Source: Grammothele lineata
Taxonomy: Eukaryota > Basidiomycota > Agaricomycetes > Polyporales > Polyporaceae
DNA: 64,000 nt
Direction: 5' to 3'
Assembly (NCBI GenBank): GCA_002150815.3
Contig: NDFF03000051.1
Coordinates: 1 to 64,000 of the forward strand
Shown: positions 1 through 11,509 of the stretch, piece by piece
Position numbering within the stretch: position 1 is the first letter of the stretch
Layout: each line of letters opens with the position of its first letter
Program-made: the position numbers and the translations under genes
The notes under the pieces: model-generated
What the model saw: only the letters and a program-made list of their open reading frames with translations
Told to the model about the DNA's origin: nothing
The model's database searches: none

Positions 1-54
1 ATTCAGCACGCGTATGCGAGGCCGTATCTGGAAGGGGTGTTCATTGTCAACTGA
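1..54 (+). CDS. Possible C-terminal tail of a gene cut by the window edge
   Basis: Frame 1 is open from the first base for 17 codons and ends at a TGA at 52-54. The peptide ends in ARPYLEGVFIVN, which has a protein-like composition, but 17 codons without a stop is weak evidence. No family can be named. It could be the last exon of a plus-strand gene lying to the left, or chance. Confidence 0.2.
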   Translation: MQHAYARPYLEGVFIVN

Positions 55-2280
55 ACGATGAACATCAGCTGTGAGCGAGTACACATACACGAAACTTAAA
101 ATCTTGAAAGAACGCATGAACGTGAAACTGAGAGGGCATCGGGGATCGACTGTGTGCGGGGAAATCGCACCAGAAGGCTCTACGAACGTTCATCGCGGCC
201 GTTGATAAAGCGCGAAGACGCTTTCGCGCACTGCCCGTCAACATGCCGACTTCGTCTCCAGCCGCACGCATCACATATGGCAGAAGATGAGCTGGACGGG
301 GCTGTCGAAGGGGGTAGACAGTACGGAACGCCTTGTGGGATGTATTGACAGAGTATGCTTGGATGGTGAGGGATCCGTCTGTGAATCGCACCCGTCAGCG
401 AATACACACTAGTTAGCAACCGGCATTAAGCCACTTACGAGCTCACAAACTAGCTACCTCTTTGTACCGTCTTCGCATGAACGAATTATCGAGACCGATT
501 TCGTCCCGGAACGCAACGTCAGCTCGGCGTTGAGCCGATCGATGACGATTTTGGTGCCATGCTCCTCACTACCAGAGAACAGTGGTCTACTGATGGTCAT
601 AGAGTCGACGCCTTCAGTGGCGGGGATATCATGCTAGAGCCCATTGACGTACCTTCTCAACGATCTCGACGTCGATGTCGTCTGACTACTCCAAGGCGGG
701 ACCGGAATTTGAGCGCGTCAAACCTTTGCAGGTCGTCCAACAAGGGGCGTTTCCAACTTACGTTCCATTGAGTATGAAATGTCCCTCCGCGTCTCGAGGG
801 CCATTAGGCTGTCGTCGCTGTCGTCGATAGCGCATGTTTGCCACCTCGGCCTAGACACAGAGACGAAGCCCTAAATGCAACTAGAGCAAAAAGCGTGTGT
901 ACTTGAGCTTGAAGCGGGAGCAAAATGCTCTTCTGAAACGACTCACACCGTGTATTCTTGATGCGAGGCAACTGGAATGCCAGCTTGCGTAACGGCTGGT
1001 GCAACGAGTACAAACGCTGTGATATCTAGGTGACGTTGATGTCGCCACTTGGGAGGGAAATCAGGAATCGTACGCACCTGGTACGAAGTATAGGCGACTG
1101 TTCATTGAGCCGGTATCGTCAGATTGGATCCGTACCTGGTAGCGATCGGTCGAGACGCTGGTCAACGAACGTGATAGGTGAGCGACGATATAGGACAAAG
1201 CAAGGGCGAACATACTCTAGCAGATGACATTGAAAAACTTGTAAGAATAGGCAGAGGGAGCACAGCTTCACAGGGTACGAAGAGTATGATCAAACGTGTG
1301 CTGCGGTGCGGAAAGGTTTGCATATCGTACGGAGGGATCGAATGGGATCATTACTCACAGAGCTACCGTAGCCCTTTTGGGCTTCTTCTATAAGCATTAC
1401 ACGGCCCTGAATCTTCTCCAGGAGGCATCAACAGCGGCGTTCAGAAGAACTTGAGCAAGTTGAGAGATCGCGCTACGGCGGGAGACGGGGAGAGGTAAAG
1501 GATAGGGCCAGTAGGTGCTGGACGGGGAAGACTGCCAAAGCCTTTTCATGGGGAATGGCTGGGAGTACGCGGGGGGGGCGTAAAGCGTAGTGATTCCATC
1601 GCAACCATGAACTGTATTGATAGAGAGCGCTGTGAGCAATAGTTTGAGAGGGCTCGGGCTCGCGAAGGCAGAGCACGCTGCATGCAGCATAACTCACCGG
1701 ACTACGGAAGATTGCGGAGGGCGAGAGGCTGAATAGACGCTGCCGACAGGCGGGAAGATAAGGGGCAAGGGCGTGACGCGAGCTGAACGCGCACTAGGGA
1801 CGTCGAGCAGGAAGGAAGCTGGATACAGAGCGGTCCGAAGGCCAAGAAGGACGTGCACCGACTCAGAGACGCGTCCTCCCCGAGTCGCAAGCGCAAGAAG
1901 TCCTCGCGGCCGAAGCGGTCCGATAATCTCGAGACGCCCGGCGCTCGGCGCGCGCCCGATTTGAGATCTCCGAGTCGGTGCTCTGTACTCGACATGAATT
2001 CCCAGCCGCCTCCCAAATCTATTTCTACCCCCTCTCAATATCTCACACAGTCGTTTTATGCGGCTTACTACAGGAGCACACGCTATAGACATTGCGAATC
2101 ATTCTCTCGATGCTGGAAGTTTGGGAGCGGACAGAAGTTCCAGGGAGTCAGTTATGGCCGAAGAACTACGCCAAAAAGCATAGACCAGTGTCATATTAGT
2201 GCTGGCTCAAGGACAGGTATGCACGACAACACTCGGTGTCTCAAGACAGTATGACCACATATCCTACTGCAGTGACGTTC
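55..2280. other. Gene-poor stretch, nothing recognised
   Basis: Only short open frames with no recognisable domain, splice-joined continuity or paralogue elsewhere in the window. Around 1700-2000 the sequence is GC-rich with Arg/Pro/Ser-rich frames on both strands, which looks like decayed sequence rather than a gene. No tRNA, no rRNA and no long repeat were seen. Confidence 0.4.
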
Positions 2281-5248
2281 TCATGCCCAAATAGTAGTGA
2301 AACGAGACTCGTCCTCGCAATATTGCGGTTCCTCGGTAATTTCCCTGCGTAGGCCATTCACTGTCTGTACTATATTTGCTGCGAAGGGGGACAGGTAGGC
2401 ATATTCCACCTTTATGCTGTTCGTTTGAAGTGAGCTACGGTTGGGTGTTGTATCACGCTCATCACATACTCAGTACACAACCGGAAGTGCCGACTGGTGT
2501 CCAGCTTCTCTTCGGGTTTGACGTCCGGGTCTGCACTGTAAGACCAGAAGCCCCAGGGATCTGGAACTTGGCCGAATGGAGGGAGAGGATTTTGGTGGAA
2601 GTAGACCGTCGAGGGCACATTTGCTGAGCCGGACAGATTTTCAGTTGCGCTGAGGAGAGAACGGTAGAGACATCTACACACCGTATAACGGAATGTTCTT
2701 GATCCCAATTGTGTTGTCGTTGTATGAGCTCTTGTCGTCCACATGAGCGTCCAAGACACAGCCGCGGACTACAAAAACAGAATCAGACGAGACAAAATTC
2801 TGATAAGCCGTGGCTCGAAGTTCAATCCACCGACCAAGGAAGAGATCGTGTACGTTGATCCCATGGTGCGCTGCAATTATCTCTGCGTGATCCCAGAAAA
2901 ATGCAGTTGCAGTTGCAGAGCCCCCATTATTGAACATTCGGTGGTCCAACTGTAGTTCTACAGTGTGATGCGGATATTCCGGGTGCTTTTCATCGAGGAC
3001 CCAGGCGTGACTGAGAATGTATATGTCGATGGTGCATAGAATAAGAAATACATGGAGAAACACACCTAATTCGCTCGTAGTTCTCTTGTAGCCGCACCTC
3101 ATCCCACATCCCTCTGGCATTCATCGTACTCAACCAGTCTCCGACAGCTAATTGAACGCCCATAGTCTCCTCGACGTGTCCAAGGCGCACGAATACACGA
3201 GGCCCGCTCTCGTCGGCCCTAAGACATCCATATTCGCCTATTGTGGGACAGTAAGTGGAAGAATCAGACGTGTAGGTCCAAATTCGGCCCATTTCGGAGG
3301 AGGCAAAACGATCAAGAGCATATTGGATAGAAGGTGTAGGCGTGATAGACACGTTGGGTGCTTGGAGAGGCCGGAGTGCAATGAGTGTATCCGTTGTATG
3401 TGACGCATCGTCAACATATATCGCCCCACCGTAGTCTGTTGAATGCACCACATGTTATCACATGCGGAGTGTGAGACGCAAAATCGGTGCGGACGTGCCT
3501 TCTTCTACCGTATCGATACCGTGTGCCTAATAGTGAAGCGATCAGGAGAACTCCCTACCTTTCTCTCAACAACGAACCTCACTATATAGTCGTGAGACAC
3601 ATCGTAGGAGGCAATCGTCGTCAGCATTGCAAAGTTCAGTGGCGTCCACAATTAACCGTCCACAGCTATTGAGTGCCGCGGACGGAAGACACGCTGCATG
3701 GTTGTGTACGGAGGTATCGTCTCCCTGTTTGCTTTTGTAGCAATCGCTACTCAAGATGATGAGATTACTTACCTTGATAACTGGGATTCGTGAGTCCTTT
3801 GCATGTTGAAGGGCGTTCTAGAAATATACGTGAGTCTGGGTGATACGAGCAAGGAGAACGAGATGCGTACCCAGTATTCTAGGCACTTTAAGAGAAGGCT
3901 CTAATCCGTTAGTGATGTACACCGGGAACATCTCCAACGACTCACAAGCTGCAACCACGTAATCAAGAGGTCTACGGGACGCATTCCTTTGATGCCCTCA
4001 ATCAGAGGACGAGCACCTGTATGTGAATGGACATCTCTTCACTGAATTGCACACGACCCGAACTCATTATGCTTACCTCCTTCTAACACATAAAACGGTT
4101 TCTCAATAGTAGGATGTGACCGTCCAATTATCTGGGCCAAAAATGCACTGGGGCCGCTCCTAACAGGGTAGAAAATAACAATCAATGTGACGATTTGCAT
4201 GACACTGCTCGAAGGGCGTACTTGCTGGGGTTATAGACTGCCAAGCGGCGGTAATCCTGCTGTTCCTCGCAACGCAGCAGTTCCCCGTAAGCGATGAGAT
4301 CGTATCATCGACTGCCCGTTATAGCTGACCTCTTTGATTCTGAAGTTGCGAAACGCTCGCACACGCACTAGGCGACCTTGAAAGCGAGCTTCGTACTCGT
4401 CAGTGTCATATGTGCCTAAAACACGCCGCACTGTAGCACGTTCTCCGATATCATACAGGTCCGACCAATACAATAGTCGGATCTGAATACAGTCGGTCAA
4501 ATGCGAACACTTTTGTCCAAAGCGCATAGTTACTACAAACACACCTGTAGTTTGTCGTCGTAGAGAGATCGCAGTTCGACCTTCTTTCTCAGAGCGGTGA
4601 GACACGTAATCTAAGTTTCATGGTATGTAAGTAAACGGTGTTCTCCTGATCATATATCTGGTACGTACCTCACGAGTGTCCCTAAGATCTTGTACTATAT
4701 CTCTCAGATGTGCAGCGGTTGAGCTCCGGTAAAGAAATCGAACGGTGTACGAGCGTTCAAGATGTTTGACGACGTCCTGCGAAATCTGGTGGATTAACCT
4801 AGCAAGATCAACGTACCAAGTCAGAATGCGACGTTCTGTAGAGCTATTTCCCATTGAATATATTACCAATGAAGTTTCGCGATGTTGTTCTTTATGTCTT
4901 CATCTACTGGGCATGAATCGTCACCATCTTCTCCTTCTAATCTCTCCCGAAGCCTGCGAGCACGCATTTGGAGGTCGGCACACCTATCTTTCATATCTCC
5001 TGTTTTCTGCCCCCGCATTCCTCAGTGGTGAGTCTCAATAGCTACACGCTCATACACGTAGTGCTCACCTCAATCGCCGAGACTAGCTCTAGAACCGACG
5101 TCGTAATGGGAGCGAGGGCGGAATGAGGAATCACACACAAGAATTTGTCGAGCACCTCGAGTGTCAGGGTGACGCCATTGATAGTCTCCCTCATCGCTGA
5201 TCTCGGGATGTGCGAGTGTTGTCTGCGACCAGCTGAAATGGAGTACAT
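2281..5248 (-). CDS. MLKL_NTD-like adaptor-domain protein (paralogue D), multi-exon
   Basis: A minus-strand multi-exon gene rebuilt by comparison with its paralogue at 11510-14499. The N-terminus (ATG at 5248, or 5194) has a helix with LTLEVLDKFL and a segment containing SALAPITTSVLELVSAIEV. It continues through a GDMKDRCADLQMRARRLRERL helix and LIHQISQDVVKHLERSY. This helix pattern fits the MLKL_NTD-like four-helix adaptor found in many Agaricomycete proteins. Next come YDTDEYEARFQGRLVRVRAF, IGRSHPTIEKPFYVLEGG, GMRPVDLLITWLQL, a Cys-containing block with RLIVDATELC, and the VPDPWGFWS block. The last intron joins LCTD to IKVEYAYLSPF, in the same phase and at the same length as in the paralogue. 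The stop is at 2281. Function is unknown: the adaptor domain is a family assignment and the rest is unnamed. No frameshift was seen, so it looks like a working gene, but exon ends are approximate. Confidence 0.6.
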
Positions 5249-7681
5249 ACTAACAGTAAGAGTGTAGTTATGCAGATGTCAAGAGGAGGATGATGAGAGC
5301 CTGAGGGAGTGTCCTGAAGGTTCATAATCAGCAGCACAGAACGTTCAACAACATATGGCGAGTACACGCTCCAACACCGCCTCCTTGAACGTTCGAGCCG
5401 CCTAGTCCCGCTGTCTGCCCGTGCTGACAGGAATAATAAAATTTGTTCTCGTCCGGCAAGATGTGCAAATGTTCAGTAGCTTTTTCCAGCGTGGTCGTAA
5501 GTGGGTAAACTTTGATGAAGGCATCAGAGACGTCTGTACCACATACCACATTGACATCTTCTAATACATACGCGAATGGACAACCATGAGAATAAGTAAT
5601 AACTTCGACTTCTGCGGCGGCGTGAATGCATGTGCTCGTGTCTCAGAGGCTCTGATGTGGCTGCTCGTTAAATGAAGAGTAGGTGTGTTGAATGCCCAGA
5701 ACGTAAGCAAGCAACGTATGTTTTCGTCTGAGTTCGTGGTGCATGAGTCGCGGCTCGGCTTGGTACAAGTTCGGATGCGTCGAAAAAAGTCTGCACACGT
5801 ATCACAGCACCCATGGAGCCGTAGAGCGTCCCTCTCCTACTCCAAATTGGCTCAGTTACCAAGATTCCCCGTAACGTGAAAGATATTCGCTCTCACCTTA
5901 TCTGCCTCCGACTTCTCAACGTCGACAGACAGGATCATACCGGAAAATGGATGTGGTATCACGCTTGCCGCGTGCCTGAAGAGTTCTCGAAGAGCTTAAG
6001 CCCCACAATACGCTCTTACTCATAATATTTCTTCTGAGGTTGTGAGTTAAATGAAACGAGGATGCGGGACGAGATTTCCGAGAACAGACTTCTGCTTAAT
6101 AGAGATGGCCGGGAGGCGTCGCAGTGAAGACTGAGTAAAGAAGGTGGACGTACTGCGCATACGTTTCTTCACAGCGCTGAGAAGGAGATTGTAAGGCGTG
6201 ATCAGGAATTGTGGTATGATTTTGAAATCACCCTGACGACTCAGATCTTTGTCCACATTCCTTCTGAGTAGACATGAGGCTTGTCAGTATGGGACGATGA
6301 CCCAGCACCATACATGCAGAAATAGAACTACCTACTATCACCTCCCCATCATCATGAGTAGCCCATTAGTACCTCTCAGGAGCGACTCAATCCCCTACGA
6401 GAGGTCAACTACGTAACTCACAATCTGATCAGACGCGAACCATCATCAGCGAAGGGATAACGTAAGTGAAGAAAGGAATATCGGGGATTATCCCCACCTT
6501 CACCCGCCCGTCCAGTGTCTCGGCCTGAGCGGGGTGAGAATGGGCCTCACCACCAGTGTTCGTCTTAAGCTAGGCCTGTTGATTACGACTCGGAGGCGAG
6601 GACTTGGAGAGCCTCAAGCAAGAGATGAGAGGCGATAGGCCAGCGCTCAAGAAAGAAACGCCCCGAGCGAGGTATCTATGTCGCTGTGAGAGCTGCACAA
6701 GAGCCTTGGACGGCCGTGTGCTCGGGTCTCTGGGAAAAGTCACTCCAACTGAGAGACGCAAACTGCGAGAGACTGGACGAGCCGGGCCGCACGTCGCATG
6801 GGCGCTCGCCATTGGGAAGAGGACGATGACGTCACGATTCGGGCCGGATCCCCACTCCCCGGCGCACTGTCAGCGCGTTGAGCAGCGAAGACTGGATGGC
6901 GCGCGTCGAGCGCACGTTCCCCGACCTTCTGGCCAAAACGTGCTTCGAGTCGATGGGGCCCCGTCCCCGCGGGCGATAACGCCGCGCGACTCTTTCAGCA
7001 GAAAGCATGAACATAAGATGACCGAGCATCCTCATTCCGAAATCACCTCCCCTGCAGGAGTGGTTGGTTGAGTGCGGTGCCTTGCCTGGCGAGCTGCGGG
7101 AAAATTCGCGTCAGCTTTTCTCGCCTTGGTGCCTTTTCAAAAGTCCGTGAAAGATTCACCCATTTGAATAAACGCGTCAATGCACCGCCTAGATGCCAAG
7201 AACACCAAAGTTTCTCAAGAAAAGAAATACGTGAAGACAGACCAAGGTACACATGTATGCGTCGCGGGTCCTAGCGTGTGCAGTGTAATGAAGAGCTTAG
7301 GACACCGTACAGGGAAGACAAACAACAATGCAAAGGCGCGATGCGTGTTCGATGAAAACAGCGTAGAGCTGAGTCGCCGGAATCGTCCATCCATCAGACG
7401 CGCGTGCGGGACCCTCGGTCCGGCCTTCTCCGAAACGCGGAGTCGAGACGCGCTGCTACGAATGCACAACGTTCTCCGGACAAGACGTTAAGCACTAGAT
7501 CGAACATAGAATGAGACAGTCTTCTCCTTTGGGGACGTAACAGATCTCCTCGTTCAAGCTCGCGTCGTCAATTCGCCTCAAACGAGTCGTGCATGTCCTC
7601 AAACATACGGCCGCATCGGGTCACTTCAAGGGAGCTACTGTACATACATCGATGTCCACAATTCCTGTCATTGATACACGC
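5249..7681. other. Gene-poor stretch between paralogue D and the CipC-like gene
   Basis: It holds the 5' region of the minus-strand gene that starts at 5248 and the 3' flank of the CipC-like gene. Short open frames occur on both strands. A plus-strand frame at about 6604-7070 has a CRCESC cysteine cluster that faintly resembles the start of some fungal DNA-transposon proteins, but it could not be extended. No convincing gene. Confidence 0.4.
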
Positions 7682-8230
7682 TTAGTAGGTCTCCTCGGTG
7701 ATGACCTCCTCGTACTGGGTCTGCGCCTGCTGCTTCGCCCTGTAGTTGTCGATCGCGTCAAGCTAAGTCCGCATCGTACTCCATCAGCACTCGTGCAGCG
7801 CAGCAGTAGAACGCGGAGGCGCCGATCGGAAACACGTACACCCTTGGTCTCGACCATGCGGTCGACGAACGCACCCGCAAAGCCGGCGAGGAGCTCCTTC
7901 GCCTTCGCGTGGCTTTCGGGCTTGCCGTTCGCCTCGCAGTGCTTCTCGTACGCCTTCGCGGCCTGTGCGTATTGGCGAGAATGCCGAACGCGATCGTGGG
8001 CGATCGACGTCAGCGGACGACCCGAGGAGCGGGAGCAGTCGTCAGGGAACGCACCTCGTAGGACGCGGCGGCGGCGATGAGCTCGTGCGAGAGCTCGGCC
8101 TTGTGGGGTGCGTTAACAACCTGTGTGCGGAGCGCGTTAGCCTTCGGTACGACGTCATGCAGCGCGACTACTGAAGGCGCACCTGGTCGTAGGCCTGCGC
8201 CTGGTCGGAGTCGTCGCTGAACCAGCCCAT
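7682..8230 (-). CDS. CipC-like (DUF3759) stress-responsive protein
   Basis: Four exons join cleanly on the minus strand: 8230-8183, 8120-8055, 7962-7840 and 7762-7682. They give a 105-residue protein starting MGWFSDDSDQAQAYDQ and ending in EEVITEETY. The core has the features of the CipC family (named for a concanamycin-induced protein of Aspergillus): VVNAPHKAELSHELIA, then KAYEKHCEANGKPESHAKAK and ELLAGFAGAFVDRMVETKG. All three introns have GT-AG ends and all exons are in phase 0. CipC proteins are small, soluble, probably cytosolic and strongly induced by various stresses and growth transitions; their biochemical role is unknown. The length is usual for the family and no residue looks broken. 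The gene sits alone between the two divergent MLKL_NTD-like genes, and nothing in the sequence ties it to them. A TATA-like element lies about 85 nt upstream of the ATG. Confidence 0.9.
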
Positions 8231-11200
8231 GATAGTTACTGCGGATGTAGATGAAGAAGGATTGAGAGATGTCCAAGCCTGAGGGCAGGAGGAAGCGCGA
8301 GACCCCCAAGCGATTTATATGCGCGGAGGCCCCATCCCAACTAGGCCTGCATCTCCGCTGAAACCCTGCTCCGACAGCTAAGAATAGCGTTGACAAGGGA
8401 GGTTAGCGCATCTCTCCGGATGTCAACCGGACGCACTATCTCAGTGCGTGTGGGATTCTGGATGGGGTCTGACGTCGAAGATGCAGGCCCAGGGAGGCAC
8501 ACGCGGAGCAAGCTTGCCGGCCTGCCCCAAGGAACAGGATCAGTATCCCCTTTGTACTTTGAGAGCCTGAGCTGAGCGTGATATCATGGCATACGCCTTC
8601 GGAGGTTTAAGACCTTGAATGCGTGCTACGGCAACGATATAAATATCCAAGTCCCGGCCTTTATCAGATTCATAGACAATGCAGTGCTCACCGCGAGGGT
8701 TGATCGGGGCTGATAAAAGTGGCAGTCGAGATTCAGCATCTATGTATCACGCGGGTCGCGCGATGGCGTCATCGAGGGACACGAACTCCTCGTCGCGACT
8801 GCGACTGACTGCGGGTGAGGGCAGATGAGGGCACACCGCCGCGACTTCGGTGGACCCAATCTGACTGTTCAACAGTACGTGCACTCTGGCCATCGCACAA
8901 TCGTTATCGTTGCCATCTTGCAGGGAACGCGAGCCGTTGCACAACACTCAGAACGCCGCGTTTACGAATGGAACCAGATGTAGGCCTGTCTCGCGCCATC
9001 AACATATCATACTTCCCTGCAAGGCGCCTTCGATAGATACCAGCAGAGGCGTTCACCAGGTGCTCACCTAGATGATCGATAGCCGGCGATAGTAGTCTTT
9101 TCTTGCATGCCATCATGCCATCACATAGCGAAAAGTGATACAGGCCATCGTGCAAACAGCCGTGACATGACAGTTCCGTGTGGACGGATGAGAAGTCTTG
9201 GTTGGAACTAAGGCTCGACGTTCCATACCCAGAACGCGGCGCCAACTTGCATCTCAGTGGCGAAGGAGCGGAACGGGATCAGGAAAAAGAAAGTGGCCAT
9301 GACGTTGTTCTTTGAAAGTACTGATAGCATTCTGTTCACTAGTTCTTTGGAGAATGTAGAATGAGACAACACTCACCATATCTCTGTCATCCCCGCATTC
9401 TTGCCAGAGGCGTTGGAATGGGGGAAGACAAGGAAACAAGTCGGACTCCATGACAACGGATGCTGACTTGGCCGGCCCGGAAGTCATCCGCTCAACCGAG
9501 CCGGCCCGTCCCGACTGACCGAGCAATAAGCGCCGAAGGGACTGGTCCCGACTTCCAACCTCAGTCAACCTCCATGTCACCCTGCCCTCTCCTTGACGCA
9601 GTCACTGAAAGCTCTCCATTATGAACTCCCTGTATCCTCTCAATCATCGATGAGAATCCATGTACTTGGATGGCCTTTCTGGGACGACACGTGAAACACA
9701 TGCAGGTCTCAAGGCAAGACCAAACGTCTATAGACTATCGGGGACGAAAAGGGACGAAGAACGCGTCCGGTTTGACTCTTCCGTATATTGCCACAACAAG
9801 GGGAGAGACAATTTGGCGCGTGGAGGTCTTGGAAGTGGATGTATTGTCAGTGCGCGCCGTTCAAATGTCCTGCTTCTCATAAATCAGTATGCCTTTTTTA
9901 CATACGCTGCGTTCGACTCGTCGTGTCTCTGCCATTAGGAATCACGGTGATGTCCCCGTCATTTGTTGTCCCTCTCTCAGACCAGTATGCGCACATCGCA
10001 CTACCCCTTTCGAGCTTAAGATCGTCTGGAGTACGCTTTCTGAGCGCGACTTGCACCTCCTGATGTTGGCACACCACGCTCAGTGGCCAACTATGCTCAA
10101 CAAATTTCTTCTTTTTCACCTTCGTCGGTCGTGCGTACGGTCGCACAGTAAACCTCTACGCGGGAGTTATCTGGTCTGACATCGCGATGATAGGTCCTGT
10201 TGCGCGAATCCCGCCCCGTCTTACACACAACGATGGCTACTGAGAACGTGTGCAGGTGTCGGGGTTATCCAGGACCCCTCCGAGACGTACTCGAGCTGTG
10301 TGGACACGCGAACACGGGCCGAAACGACGAGCACTAGGAGAAGAGCCGGCCGGTCGTTGTCGGCTTTCCCGGATTGCGCGGTCGTGGGCCCCGCAGTCGC
10401 GAACCGCGCGCAGCGCAAGTAGCTGACGCAGGCTCATCGAGATACTCGGAGTCGCAGGTGCAGATGGCACAACGTCACTATACCCGAGGACGCAGCCCGC
10501 GATAAGCTCGGTGACCCCGATGCGACTTCGTCGGGGTTCTAAGGCAACCTGCGGATGGACTACGAGGAGCGAGCGGCGACAGGGGATCAAGATAGGAAGG
10601 AGGATGAGCAAAAGGTGTACATGGTTTTCCTTCGCCAGTGATGTCGCCGCTGTTAGGCTGCGCTGGTGGCGTTCGTCTAGGTACGTCATCTGTGTACCGT
10701 GACAGGCTGAATATCCCGTCTCGCACAGCAGACTTAGCCCCCGCGAAGGGGTGAATGTCTAGCTGTGGCTCTGTCTCAAGTACCGCCTCGGCGTCGTACT
10801 ACCGTACACGAAGGGAAACAGCAAGGGTGTGGCGTGCGAGACATCCTATGTACCGCATCCTTGCCCACGAGCGACACATGTCGTTCAAGGAACAGCCCTA
10901 CTGTATGGCCCACGGCATTCGTCTCATCGCAGATAACCACGTCGCTACCCTCTTCGCGGGCATAGGTGAGTTCACTCGCGTCTTCTGCCAACCTCGAGGT
11001 TCTGATACTCACGTGTTTAGGGCATGCCAGAAGATGTTTCCCACTCACCAGCCTTCGTACACGGTTTTAGCACCGCCTCATAACACGGCCTACGTTTATG
11101 CTCGCCAAATGCGCATCCAGGAACGGTTCGGCCGAGCGTGATGTCGAGCTAGACTCACTTGCCTATCTTGTCAGTGAGGCGCTCAGTGGCCATCACGGTA

Positions 11201-11509
11201 GCGGAGGATGCCAGCAAAGGCATTCCCGTGACCATGTATCGACGGGACGTGTACAGCATATGCCTGCCATCCGCGTACGTCTTCGCCTCCGACCCGTACG
11301 ACATTCACTGCCAACTCTGAGTCGTAGCCTATGATAGTTTTCCATGCCGCAATCCTGACGCCGGTTACGGCTTGTCTAAGAGTCAACCTAAGAGGCGACC
11401 CTGTCGTCCAGTCAGGCCCACCTATAAACTCTGCCACTAGCTCACGATCCTTGTATCTTCACCTTCGATTTCCCGCTTTGCACTCTCAAGACGCAGCTAC
11501 GGCTCAGCT
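8231..11509. other. Gene-poor stretch between the CipC-like gene and paralogue E
   Basis: Beyond the CipC promoter, frames at 8747-9580 (minus), 9660-10180 (plus), 10237-10689 (minus) and 10755-11437 (both strands) were read. None shows a known domain, a convincing chain of exons or a paralogue in the window. Decayed genes are possible, but none can be supported. Confidence 0.4.
8313..8319 (-). promoter_or_regulatory. TATA-like box of the CipC-like gene
   Basis: The minus strand reads CATATAAATCG here, about 83-89 nt upstream of the ATG at 8230. That is a suitable distance for a TATA box with a short leader. A CCCCT pentamer (the stress-response-element core) lies further upstream near 8546, but such a short match can be chance. 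Confidence 0.45.

Noticed and set aside
2281..5248. Reading paralogue D as a pseudogene because no long frame spans it
   Set aside because: Blocks match paralogue E in order and the last intron joins at the same phase and length, which fits an intron-rich intact gene better than decay.
6604..7071. Plus-strand open frame with a CRCESC cysteine cluster, faintly like the start of fungal DNA-transposon proteins
   Set aside because: No transposase domain, terminal repeats or continuation could be found; the frame is in GC-rich sequence where long frames arise by chance.
8747..9580. Minus-strand chain of frames that might be a decayed gene
   Set aside because: Composition is weakly protein-like but no family or consistent exon chain could be supported.
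10237..11437. Several 80-150-codon frames on both strands
   Set aside because: No domain, no consistent splice-joined model and no paralogue in the window.
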